Assembly: GCF_001713375.1 (NCBI RefSeq)
Contig: NZ_CP016449.1
Location: 2,728,001 to 2,792,000 of the forward strand
Direction of reading: 5' to 3'
Length of the DNA: 64,000 nt
DNA from: Hydrogenophaga sp. RAC07
GTDB taxonomy: Bacteria; Pseudomonadota; Gammaproteobacteria; Burkholderiales; Burkholderiaceae_C
Each line of letters begins with the position of its first letter. The stretch's first letter is position 1. The position numbers were made by a program, and so were the translations under genes. The notes under the pieces were generated by a model, which saw only the letters and a list, made by a program, of their open reading frames with translations, was not told where the DNA came from and did not search any database. Below, in pieces: positions 8,328 through 16,325 of the stretch.

Positions 8328-9218
8328 TTACAGGGAGCCGGCGTAGAACGCCTGGATTTTGGACCGCATGAAGCCAAGCGTCTTTTCGCTCCAGATCAGC
8401 TTGCGGGATTTTTCGTCAACGATCACGTCGCCCTCTTTGAGCGACAGCAGCTTTTCGGGCTTGATCATCAAGCCGTTGAGCGTCACGGCCACCAAGCCTT
8501 TGCGCCGGCTTTTCACCCAGGGCAGGCGGGCTTTGATGTAAAGCCAGAAGCCCCAATAAAACATGAACTCGCCGGGGAACTTGACGGCAAAGGAGTTGGG
8601 GATGCGCACCATGTGTTCCTGCGCGACCCAGCTGATGAAACGTTCGTCGGCCGCCATGGGGCGGAATTCGAGCCGCGGGTGCTTCTCCAGCAGGGCCTTG
8701 AATCGTTCGGCAATGAAGTGGCACTCGGCCGGGTGGTAGATCACGAAGGACGAGTTGCCACGCGCGTAGCGCCTGCGGTTGGTCCATCGGTACAGGCTGC
8801 GTCCGATCCAGCCAAACGGAATGATCGCGCTCTGCAGGATGGCCACGGTCTGGCGGCTCTGCATCAGGTCCAGGCCGGTGCTCAAGTCGCCCAGGACGAT
8901 GGTGTCCAGATCGACGTAGATCGCAGGCAGGTCGGTGGGCACGATGCCATGCTCGAACATCACCAGCTTGGCCTGGCAGCCCGAGGTCTTGAGCTTGTCC
9001 TGGAGCCAGAACTCTGGAAACCGCACCAGCTCGATGCGGTCTGCCAGATCGGGACGCTCCCGGTCCGAAATCAGGATGAAGCGCGGCTGCGATGCCGTCT
9101 TGTTGGCGATGCTGCGCGCCAGGTTGTTGATGAGCGCGGTCGAGTACTTCGTGCCCCAGCAGACCATCACGCACTGCCAGGTGGGCGCGGCGTATGCCTC
9201 GATGTAGTCGGTGTTCAT
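8328..9218 (-). CDS. DxD-type glycosyltransferase in the neu cluster
   Basis: This 296-residue protein starts MNTDYIEAYAAP at 9218, one base after the neuA stop (TGAGATG). Motifs are VMVCWGTKYS near the N terminus and IYVDLDTIVLGDL (about 110-122) with the DxD typical of GT-A enzymes that bind a nucleoside-diphosphate sugar and a metal. It shares these with the protein at 4569-5333. Lying between neuA and neuB, it could be suspected of transferring sialic acid. However, known sialyltransferase families use CMP-sugars without a DxD motif, so it more likely adds another sugar. Substrate unknown. Confidence 0.75.
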   Translation of the reverse strand: MNTDYIEAYAAPTWQCVMVCWGTKYSTALINNLARSIANKTASQPRFILISDRERPDLADRIELVRFPEFWLQDKLKTSGCQAKLVMFEHGIVPTDLPAIYVDLDTIVLGDLSTGLDLMQSRQTVAILQSAIIPFGWIGRSLYRWTNRRRYARGNSSFVIYHPAECHFIAERFKALLEKHPRLEFRPMAADERFISWVAQEHMVRIPNSFAVKFPGEFMFYWGFWLYIKARLPWVKSRRKGLVAVTLNGLMIKPEKLLSLKEGDVIVDEKSRKLIWSEKTLGFMRSKIQAFYAGSL

Positions 9219-9219
9219 C

Positions 9220-9909
9220 TCATTCACGATGCGCAGCCTCCAGCGCGGCTTCGCAGCGTTCAAAGTCGTCGAGCGAGTCGATGTCCTGGCTGCGCTCGGC
9301 CGGCATTTCCACCACACCGATACGCTCGGACACAAAACTGCCGCTGGCCACAAAACGTTCGGCGTTCAGCACGTACAGCGCGCCGTTGGGCCGCACCACC
9401 GGTGGCAGGCTCTGGCGGTTGGCAAAGCAGTAGGCCGGGTCCGAGAGTGGCTGGAAACGGTTGCCCCGCAGCGTGCCCCACTTGAGCACGCCCCGGTCGG
9501 CACTGGTGACCGACATGACGAGTTCGAAATAACCCCCGGCGAACACCGCCAGCGCGGCTTCGATGTCGCTGGGCAGGCGCAGCGGCGAGGTGGCCTGCAA
9601 CAGCACCACGGTGCCGTGGCAGTCGGCGGTGTGCAGGGCGTGCTGCAGCACCGGCGCCATGGGCACGGTGTCGCCCGCCAGCTCGGGCGGCCGCTCCACC
9701 AGCGTCACCTGGGTGGGCAGTTCGGCCCAGAGCACCTCGGGAATGTCGGTGGTGATCACCACGCGCGATGCGCCGGCCTGCAGCGCCTGGTCCACCGCGT
9801 GGCGGTACAGCGGTTTGCCTGCGAGCGGGCGGATGTTTTTCGAGGGCAGGCCCTTGGATCCGGCGCGCAGCGGAATGACTGCGGTCCAGGCCGGCGTGGG
9901 AAGGGGCAT
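9220..9909 (-). CDS. neuA: CMP-N-acetylneuraminic acid synthetase (acylneuraminate cytidylyltransferase)
   Basis: This enzyme activates sialic acid with CTP to give CMP-sialic acid, the donor for sialyltransferases. It has 229 residues from the ATG at 9909. The nucleotide-binding start AVIPLRAGSKGLPSKN, the LLQATSPLRLPSDIE segment and QDIDSLDDFERCE near the C terminus are diagnostic of the CMP-NeuAc synthetase family. It is a single domain, without the extra esterase domain of some NeuA proteins. It is the first gene of the minus-strand cluster neuA-GT-neuB-neuC-GT25-GT-GT2-ligase, so the promoter should lie in 9910-10044, shared with divergent waaA. Confidence 0.92.
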   Translation of the reverse strand: MPLPTPAWTAVIPLRAGSKGLPSKNIRPLAGKPLYRHAVDQALQAGASRVVITTDIPEVLWAELPTQVTLVERPPELAGDTVPMAPVLQHALHTADCHGTVVLLQATSPLRLPSDIEAALAVFAGGYFELVMSVTSADRGVLKWGTLRGNRFQPLSDPAYCFANRQSLPPVVRPNGALYVLNAERFVASGSFVSERIGVVEMPAERSQDIDSLDDFERCEAALEAAHRE

Positions 9910-10044
9910 CGAGGTGTTCCTGTGTGGGGCGGCGGGCCGCTGGGTGAGGGCCTGACCAAGGGCGTAACTATACTGAATGGCCTTCGTCCGGAGCCCCAGG
10001 TGCGACGCGCAGGCACCCTCGCCCGACCCGCACCGTTTCCACCG
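9910..10044. promoter_or_regulatory. Divergent promoter region between neuA and waaA
   Basis: This 135-bp stretch separates the outward-facing neuA (minus) and waaA (plus). An AT-rich patch, TAACTATACTGAAT at 9965-9978, offers a TATACT -10-like hexamer on the plus strand and TATAGT (9967-9972) on the minus strand. No good -35 hexamer is visible at 16-18 bp for either direction. The placement is inferred from geometry. Confidence 0.35.
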
Positions 10045-11442
10045 ATGGCCTCCCCCACTTCCACACGCGCAGCGTCCCGACCTTTTCCGCCCAGTTGGCG
10101 GCTGTCCGTGCTCATCGGCGTGTACGAGCTGCTGTGGCACCTGCTGCTGCCGGTGTTCCTGCTGTTTTTGTGGAAACGCGGCAAACGCGAGCCGCTGTAC
10201 CGCGAACACTGGGGAGAACGGTTTGGCGCCGCCCCGACCGGCCTTAATCGCCCGGTGTGGGTGCATTCGGCCTCCATGGGTGAGATGCGTGGCGCCGCGC
10301 CGCTGGTGCGCGCCTTGCTGGCTGCCGGCTACCCCGTTTTCATCACCACCCTCACCCCGGCCGGCCGCACGGCTGCCCACTCGCTGTTTGCCGAGGCCAT
10401 GGATGCGCAGCGCCTGCAAGTGAGCTACGTGCCACTGGAGTTGGGCTGGGCGGTGCGCCGTTTGATCCACCGGGTGCGTCCGCGCGCGGCGGTGATGACC
10501 GAGATCGACACCTGGCCGGTGCTGCTGGCCACCATCCGCCGCCAGGGGGTGCCGCTGGCGATGGCCAATGCACAGTACCCGAAGAAGAGCATCGTGCGCG
10601 ACCGCAAATGGGGCGGCTTTCGCGCCGGCATCTTCCAGGCCTACGAGCTGGTGCTCTGCAAATCGGAAACGCATGCGCAACGCTTTCGCGACGTGGGTTG
10701 CGAACGCGTGGTGATCGCGGGCGAGACCCGTTTTGACTTGCCGGTGTCACCGCAGCAGATCGGCGCCGCGCAGGCCTTGCTCGCACCGTGGCAGCTTGCC
10801 ACGGCCTCCGCCGGACAACGGCCGGTGCTGTGTTTCGCCAGCGCCATCGTGGGCGAAGACGAACAGTTCATCGACGCGATCCGGCAGGTGCAGGCAGGCC
10901 TGCAAGCAGCGGGCCTGCCGCCACCGCTGGTGGTCTACGTGCCGCGCAGCCCGCAGCGCTTTGACGCGGTGGTGCAGATGTTCGAAGCGGCGGGCCTGCG
11001 CGTGGCGCGCCGCAGCCGCATGCTCGACGCCACCCTGCAGCCAACCCCCGATGCACCCGACATGAGCGCCATCGACGTGCTCATGGGCGACTCGCTGGGC
11101 GAGATGTATTTCTACCTCGCGCTCTCGCAGGTGGTGGTGGTGGGTGCGTCCTTTGTGCCCCTGGGCGCGCACAACGTGATCGAACCGCTGGCGCTCAGGA
11201 AGCCTGTGATGGTGGGCCACAGTATCTGGGGCATTGAATACCCCGGCGTGGAAGCGCTGGCCGCGGGTGTGTTGCAGCAGCACATGACGATAGACAGCCT
11301 CTCGGCGGCGCTGGTGCAGCTGCTCACCTCACCCGCCGACTACGCCCGCGCCATCGCCGGCGCAGAAGCGTTCTACGCCGAACATGGCGGCGCCACCGCC
11401 AAGCACATGGCCACGCTCGTGCCCTGGCTGGAAGCCCGATGA
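10045..11442 (+). CDS. waaA: 3-deoxy-D-manno-octulosonic acid (Kdo) transferase, first copy
   Basis: Kdo transferases move Kdo from CMP-Kdo to lipid IVA at the inner membrane. This protein has 465 residues. An N-terminal membrane anchor (LLWHLLLPVFLLFLW) is followed by REPLYREHWGERFG and then VWVHSASMGEMRGAAPL, whose Glu in the S-x-GE loop is the catalytic base position of the family. TEIDTWP matches the usual ETELWP motif, and GAHNVIEPLALRKPV is the C-terminal GT-B donor site. It overlaps the next gene by ATGA, and that gene is a second member of the same family. In Burkholderiales one waaA normally follows tolC. The intervening neu cluster therefore looks inserted. Confidence 0.88.
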   Translation: MASPTSTRAASRPFPPSWRLSVLIGVYELLWHLLLPVFLLFLWKRGKREPLYREHWGERFGAAPTGLNRPVWVHSASMGEMRGAAPLVRALLAAGYPVFITTLTPAGRTAAHSLFAEAMDAQRLQVSYVPLELGWAVRRLIHRVRPRAAVMTEIDTWPVLLATIRRQGVPLAMANAQYPKKSIVRDRKWGGFRAGIFQAYELVLCKSETHAQRFRDVGCERVVIAGETRFDLPVSPQQIGAAQALLAPWQLATASAGQRPVLCFASAIVGEDEQFIDAIRQVQAGLQAAGLPPPLVVYVPRSPQRFDAVVQMFEAAGLRVARRSRMLDATLQPTPDAPDMSAIDVLMGDSLGEMYFYLALSQVVVVGASFVPLGAHNVIEPLALRKPVMVGHSIWGIEYPGVEALAAGVLQQHMTIDSLSAALVQLLTSPADYARAIAGAEAFYAEHGGATAKHMATLVPWLEAR

Positions 11443-12719
11443 CACCTGCGCAGCAGCCCTGGGCGTTGCGGACCTACCTGGTGCTGGCCGGCTGGCTGGC
11501 CCCGGTGTGGCGCAAGGGCCTGCAGCGGCGTTTGCTGCGCGGCAAGGAAACGCCGCGCAGCGTGCGGCAGAAGCTGGGCAGCGAATACGCGGATCGACCG
11601 GACGGCGTGCTGGTGTGGGGCCACGCGGTGGGCGTGGGCGAGTCCATGGCACTCGCCGGCCTGTTCGCGCGGCTGGCCGAGCTGCGCCCCGACTGCAGTT
11701 TTCTCATCACCACCACCGCGCGCACCTCGGGCGACGCGCTGCGCCGCACCGGCCTGCCCGCGCGCTGCCAACACCAGTTCGCGCCGGTGGACACGCCCGG
11801 CGCGGTGTCGCGCTTTCTCGACCATTGGCAACCCTCGCTCGCGCTGTGGTGCGAGATGGACCTGTGGCCCGCGTTGATCGCCGAGACCGACGCGCGCGCC
11901 ATCCCGCGCGCCCTGGTCAACGCACGCCTGTCGCCCGAGTCGCTGGCCAAACGCCGCTGGGGCCGCTGGCTCTACCAGGCGCTGCTGCCCGGTTTTCGCG
12001 AGCTGTTTGCACAGAACGAAGCCACCGCCGAGGCTCTGGTGGCGCTGGGCGCGCCACGCGAGCGCATCACCGTCAGCGGAACGATCAAGGCGCTGGTGCC
12101 GCCGCTGGCTTGTGATGCGGACGACCTGGACACCTGGCAGCAGGCCTTGTCGGGCCGGCCGGTGTGGGTGCTGGCGTCCAGCCACCCGGGCGAGGAAGAC
12201 CTCGCGCTCGCAGCCCACGCGCGGCTGCGCTCGGAGCAGCCCGATGCACTGCTGATCATCGCGCCGCGTGCGCCCGCGCGAGGCCTTGAGGTGGCTGCGC
12301 TCGCGTCGGTCGCCGGCCTGCGAGACGTGCCCCTGCGGAGCACCGGTGCCCACATCGCCACCGATGTGGCCGTCTACATTGCCGACACCATCGGTGAAAT
12401 GGGCCTGTGGTACCGGCTCGCGCCGGTGGCGCTGGTGGGCGGGTCGTTCGCCAGCGTGGGTGGCCACAACCCGCACGAGCCCCTGGCGCTGGGCTGCGCC
12501 GTGCTGCATGGGCCCAATGTGTGGAACTTCGCCGAGAGCTACGAGCGGCTCGATCGCCTGCGCCAGGCCCGGCTGGTGACCAGCGAAACCGATGTGGCCT
12601 CGGCAGTGGCTGCGGTGTGGGGCGCCAACCAGCCGGTGGACACCACCGCGCTGGTGGACGCGCAGGCCGAGGCGGTCATCGAGCGCGTGCAGGCCCTCTT
12701 GCCGCCCTTGCCGCGCTGA
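11439..12719 (+). CDS. waaA: Kdo transferase family protein, second tandem copy
   Basis: This 426-residue GT-B protein of the WaaA/KdtA family starts by ATGA overlap with the previous gene. Motifs are VRQKLGSEY, VWGHAVGVGESMALAGL (catalytic Glu position conserved), CEMDLWPALIAE and VGGSFASVGGHNPHEPLALG. The N-terminal hydrophobic anchor is shorter than in the first copy, and its identity to that copy is low by eye. Its length and the GGHNPHEP motif are those of canonical single WaaA proteins. Either gene may supply the essential activity. The other may act on a different acceptor or add a further Kdo. Convergent with the mutase gene, 6 bp away. Confidence 0.85.
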   Translation: MTPAQQPWALRTYLVLAGWLAPVWRKGLQRRLLRGKETPRSVRQKLGSEYADRPDGVLVWGHAVGVGESMALAGLFARLAELRPDCSFLITTTARTSGDALRRTGLPARCQHQFAPVDTPGAVSRFLDHWQPSLALWCEMDLWPALIAETDARAIPRALVNARLSPESLAKRRWGRWLYQALLPGFRELFAQNEATAEALVALGAPRERITVSGTIKALVPPLACDADDLDTWQQALSGRPVWVLASSHPGEEDLALAAHARLRSEQPDALLIIAPRAPARGLEVAALASVAGLRDVPLRSTGAHIATDVAVYIADTIGEMGLWYRLAPVALVGGSFASVGGHNPHEPLALGCAVLHGPNVWNFAESYERLDRLRQARLVTSETDVASAVAAVWGANQPVDTTALVDAQAEAVIERVQALLPPLPR

Positions 12720-12725
12720 GCCGAC

Positions 12726-14108
12726 TCAGTGCGCGCTGGCGCCGACCACAGCGTCGGGCTTGGCCTGCTTGAGCAAGGCCAACATCACCGCTTCGATGCG
12801 GTGCAACGCTTCGGTTGTCTGGCCTTCAAAGCGCAGCACCAGCACCGGCGTGGTGTTGGAGGCGCGGATCAAACCAAAACCATCGGGCCAGTCGACCCGC
12901 ACGCCGTCGATGGTGGACAGCTTGGCCGGTGCGTCGAACTTCGCCATGGCCACCAGCTTTTCCACCACCGCGTGAGGTTCGCCCTCGGCGCAGGCCACGT
13001 TGAGCTCGGGCGTGCTGAAACTGGTGGGCAAGGCGTTGAGCACGTCGCTGGCGTTCGGGCTGCGGCTCACGATCTCGAGCAGGCGGGCACCGGCGTAGGT
13101 GCCGTCGTCGAAGCCGTACCAGCGTTCCTTGAAGAAGATGTGGCCGCTCATCTCCCCACCCAGCGGGCTGTTCAGCTCCTTCATGCGGGCCTTGATCAGC
13201 GAGTGGCCCGTTTTGTAGATGTGGGCCACGCCGCCGGCCGCTTCAATCGCAGGCGCCAGGCGCTGAGAACACTTCACGTCGAACACGATGTCGCCACCGG
13301 GCACGCGCGAGAGCACGTCCTGCGAGAACAGGATCATCTGGCGGTCGGGGTAGATGTTGTTGCCCTCCTTGGTGACGATGCCCAGGCGGTCGCCGTCGCC
13401 GTCAAAGGCCAGGCCCAGCTCGGCGTCGGTCTCGCGCAGCGCGCACATCACGTCCTGCAGGTTCTCGGGCTTGCTCGGGTCGGGGTGGTGATTGGGGAAG
13501 TTGCCGTCCACCTCGCTGAAGAGTTCAACCACCTCGCAGCCGAGCGCGCGAAAGATCGCCGGGGCCGACGCACCCGCCACGCCGTTGCCGCAGTCCACCA
13601 CGATCTTCATGGGGCGCGAGAGCTGGATGTCGCCCACGATGCGTGCCTGGTAGGCCGCCTGCACGTTGATCAGGCGCACACGTCCACCGTCGGCAAGGGT
13701 GTGCGATTCGGCCTCCATCGTCTTGCGCAGCGCTTGGATGTCCTCGCCATAGATGGCGCGCCCGGCAAGCACCATCTTGAAACCGTTGTAGTCCCTGGGG
13801 TTGTGGCTGCCCGTGACCTGGATGCCGCTGGTGCACAGCGTGGCGGCAGCAAAGTACAGCATGGGTGTCGTCGCCAGCCCGATGTCGATCACGTCCACAC
13901 CGGCGGCCACCAGTCCACGGATCAGCGCAGCCGACAAGGCCGGGCCGCTCAGGCGCCCGTCTCGGCCGACAGCCACGCTCTTCTCGCCCAGCTTCATGGC
14001 CTGCGTGCCGAAGGCCAGACCCAGCGCTTCGGCCACGTCTTCGTTGAGCGCGGTGGGCGTCACGCCGCGGATGTCGTAGGCCTTGAAGATCGAGGGGGTG
14101 ACTTGCAT
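12726..14108 (-). CDS. Phosphomannomutase/phosphoglucomutase
   Basis: This 460-residue alpha-D-phosphohexomutase of the AlgC type interconverts the 1- and 6-phosphates of mannose or glucose, feeding nucleotide sugars for LPS. The active-site loop is TGSHNPRDYNG, with the phosphoserine at residue 101. DGDGDRLG binds the metal, GEMSGH recognises the sugar, and RASNTTPVLVLRFE binds the phosphate in domain 4. The start chosen is MQVTPSIFKAYDIRG at 14108; an upstream Met adds 11 poorly conserved residues. It faces the waaA pair convergently. AlgC-like enzymes are usually bifunctional, so no narrower symbol is given. Confidence 0.92.
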   Translation of the reverse strand: MQVTPSIFKAYDIRGVTPTALNEDVAEALGLAFGTQAMKLGEKSVAVGRDGRLSGPALSAALIRGLVAAGVDVIDIGLATTPMLYFAAATLCTSGIQVTGSHNPRDYNGFKMVLAGRAIYGEDIQALRKTMEAESHTLADGGRVRLINVQAAYQARIVGDIQLSRPMKIVVDCGNGVAGASAPAIFRALGCEVVELFSEVDGNFPNHHPDPSKPENLQDVMCALRETDAELGLAFDGDGDRLGIVTKEGNNIYPDRQMILFSQDVLSRVPGGDIVFDVKCSQRLAPAIEAAGGVAHIYKTGHSLIKARMKELNSPLGGEMSGHIFFKERWYGFDDGTYAGARLLEIVSRSPNASDVLNALPTSFSTPELNVACAEGEPHAVVEKLVAMAKFDAPAKLSTIDGVRVDWPDGFGLIRASNTTPVLVLRFEGQTTEALHRIEAVMLALLKQAKPDAVVGASAH

Positions 14109-14216
14109 GGGGGTGTCCTGGGTTCGGGGAGGTTGGACCATTGTAGGAGTGGCGTTTCATGCCCTTGGAGGCACATGTCCGGAAACGGCCAGTCGCATTC
14201 ATCCGAACGGCCTACC

Positions 14217-15731
14217 ATGGCATCCATGAACCGCCACGAACGCATCGACGACGAAGCCTGCTACCGCGCGCTGTGCTCTCACGACGCGCGCTTCGACGGG
14301 CAGTTCTTCACCGCCGTCACCTCCACCGGCATTTACTGCCGCCCGGTTTGCCGGGTGCGCACACCACGGCGCGAGAACTGCCGCTTCTTCGCACACGCGG
14401 CGCAGGCAGAACACGCCGGGTTTCGCCCTTGCCTGCGCTGCCGCCCCGAGCTGGCACCCATGGACCGCCACTGGTCCACCGAAGATGCCTCCGCCATCCT
14501 GCTGCAGCAGGCCACAGGCTGGCTCGACGACCCCCAGCACTGGCTGGATGCCGACGGCAACATGGGTGAGCGCCTGGCCGCGCGCCTGGGCGTGAGCGAC
14601 CGCCACCTGCGCCGCGTGTTCGAAGACCGGCTCGGTGTCTCGCCGCTGCAGTACCTGCTCACGCGCAAGCTGCTCACGGCCAAACAACTGCTCGCCGACA
14701 CCGACCTGCCCGTGACCCAGATCGCGGGGGCCAGCGGCTTTGCGAGCGTGCGGCGTTTCAACGCCGCCTTCCTCGACCATTACCGCTTGAATCCGACCCA
14801 GCTGCGCCGTCAAACCAGCAACCGCGACAGCGGCCAGGGCAGTGCGGTGCGCCTGGGCTACCGCCCGCCCTACGACATCGCGGCCACGCTGGCGTTCTTC
14901 CGGCAGCGCCTGATCGGGGGTGTGGCCTTCGTCGACGACAGGCAGCGCCTCGGGCAGACCCTGCGCATGGACATCGGCGGGCGCAGCCACCGCGGCTGGC
15001 TGCTGGCCGAGTTCGACGAAGCGCGCTGCCAGCTCGTGCTGCGCGTGAGCGATGAACTGCGCGAGGTGCTGCCACAGGTCATCCACCGCCTGCGCGCCGC
15101 GCTCGACCTGGACGCGGACCCGAGCGCGATCAACGCGGTGCTGCACGGCGCGTTCCCGGCTGGCGACGGCCTTCGCGTGCCGGGAGCACTCGATGGATTT
15201 GAGCTCGCCGTGCGCGCCGTGCTCGGCCAGCAGATCACGGTGGCCGCCGCGCGCACGCTCGCGCAGCGGCTGGTGAACCGGTTCGGCGAACCCATCGACA
15301 CACCGTTTGTGGCCCTCAACCGGCTGTTTCCTTCTCCCGAGGTGCTGGCTCAGGCCGGCGGCGATGCGCTGGGTGAACTGGGCATCGTCAAACAGCGCCA
15401 GGCCGCCATCGTGGCGCTGGCGCGGGGCGTGGCCGAACAAGGCCTGGTGCTCAACGGCAGTGCCGATGTGCCGGCCACCATCGCAGCGCTCAAGGAGCTG
15501 CCCGGCATCGGCGACTGGACCGCGCAGTACATCGCCATGCGCGCGCTGCGCTGGCCAGACGCCTTTCCCGCTGGCGACGTGGCGCTGCACAAGGCGCTGG
15601 GTGTGCAAGACCTCAAACACCCGGCCCGGGAAGCCGAGGCCGCATCACAGGTCTGGAAACCCTGGCGCAGCTACGCCGTGCTCCGGGCCTGGTCGGCCGG
15701 GCACGTCTCACCCACTGGAACACCCACATGA
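14217..15731 (+). CDS. Ada regulatory domain - AlkA DNA-3-methyladenine glycosylase fusion
   Basis: This 504-residue protein combines three units. An Ada-type zinc/methyl-phosphotriester domain has cysteines at 41, 45, 72 and 75 (YCRPVC and PCLRC). An AraC-type helix-turn-helix spans about 100-200 (DRHLRRVFEDRLGVSPLQYL). The AlkA glycosylase half has an HhH segment LKELPGIGDWTAQYIAMRAL and the catalytic Asp of FPAGDVAL. It should sense methylated DNA through the N-terminal cysteine and excise alkylated bases. The start may be 14217 or the ATG nine bases later. It overlaps ogt by ATGA, giving a compact methylation-repair operon that may regulate itself. Confidence 0.9.
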   Translation: MASMNRHERIDDEACYRALCSHDARFDGQFFTAVTSTGIYCRPVCRVRTPRRENCRFFAHAAQAEHAGFRPCLRCRPELAPMDRHWSTEDASAILLQQATGWLDDPQHWLDADGNMGERLAARLGVSDRHLRRVFEDRLGVSPLQYLLTRKLLTAKQLLADTDLPVTQIAGASGFASVRRFNAAFLDHYRLNPTQLRRQTSNRDSGQGSAVRLGYRPPYDIAATLAFFRQRLIGGVAFVDDRQRLGQTLRMDIGGRSHRGWLLAEFDEARCQLVLRVSDELREVLPQVIHRLRAALDLDADPSAINAVLHGAFPAGDGLRVPGALDGFELAVRAVLGQQITVAAARTLAQRLVNRFGEPIDTPFVALNRLFPSPEVLAQAGGDALGELGIVKQRQAAIVALARGVAEQGLVLNGSADVPATIAALKELPGIGDWTAQYIAMRALRWPDAFPAGDVALHKALGVQDLKHPAREAEAASQVWKPWRSYAVLRAWSAGHVSPTGTPT

Positions 15732-16243
15732 AACACGATCCCCTCACTGTCTTCACCGCATGGCAAAGCCCCCTGGGCGCCATGACCCTTGCGGCCACAC
15801 CGCGTGGCCTGAGCGGCGTCTGGTTTGACGGCCAGCGCCATGGGCCCGACACCTCGAAATGGCGCCGCGATCCAGCGCACCCGGTGCTGCAAGCCGCCAT
15901 CCAGCAACTCGGCGCGTATTTCGACGGGCAGCGCACGGCCTTCGATCTGCCGCTGGACCTGGAGTCCGGCACACCGTTCCAGCAACAGGTGTGGCAAGCC
16001 CTGCTGGGCATCGCACCCGGCGCCACCACCAGCTACGGCAGCCTGAGCGCAGCGATCGGCAAGCCAGCCGCTGTGCGGGCGCTGGGCGCCGCAGTGGGCC
16101 GCAACCCGGTCAGCATCGTCGTGCCCTGCCACCGCGTGGTGGGCGCGGACGGCTCGCTCACCGGCTATGCCGGCGGGCTGGAACGCAAGACCGCGTTGCT
16201 CGCGCTGGAAGGCGCTGCGTTTTCACCAGCGCCGCACCATTGA
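15728..16243 (+). CDS. ogt: Methylated-DNA--protein-cysteine methyltransferase
   Basis: This 171-residue suicide enzyme removes O6-methyl from guanine. The active motif is VPCHRVV with the acceptor cysteine at residue 134. FQQQVWQALLGIAPG and TSYGSLSAAIGKP form the helix-turn-helix that inserts the recognition arginine (PAAVRALGAAVGRNP). The N-terminal ribonuclease-like domain is present. Translation is coupled to the Ada-AlkA gene by an ATGA overlap. The lack of an Ada N-terminal domain here is compensated by the neighbour. Confidence 0.94.
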   Translation: MKHDPLTVFTAWQSPLGAMTLAATPRGLSGVWFDGQRHGPDTSKWRRDPAHPVLQAAIQQLGAYFDGQRTAFDLPLDLESGTPFQQQVWQALLGIAPGATTSYGSLSAAIGKPAAVRALGAAVGRNPVSIVVPCHRVVGADGSLTGYAGGLERKTALLALEGAAFSPAPHH

Positions 16244-16325
16244 GTCGTCCACCGCATCAATCGCGCCCCATTCGGCATCAATGGCGCCCGTGGTCGCCGG
16301 GAGCGCCACTGCATACTTTCACGCC

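Noticed and set aside
6241..9485. Long plus-strand open frames across the neuC-neuB-glycosyltransferase region
   Set aside because: They mirror the minus-strand neu genes, have antisense-type composition and lack ribosome sites or domains.
12729..14216. Long plus-strand open frame antisense to the mutase gene, continuous with the Ada-AlkA frame
   Set aside because: Its translation is low-complexity His/Ala/Gly/Arg-rich text typical of the antisense of GC-rich genes, while the minus strand encodes a full phosphohexomutase with every active-site motif. The repair protein starts at 14217.
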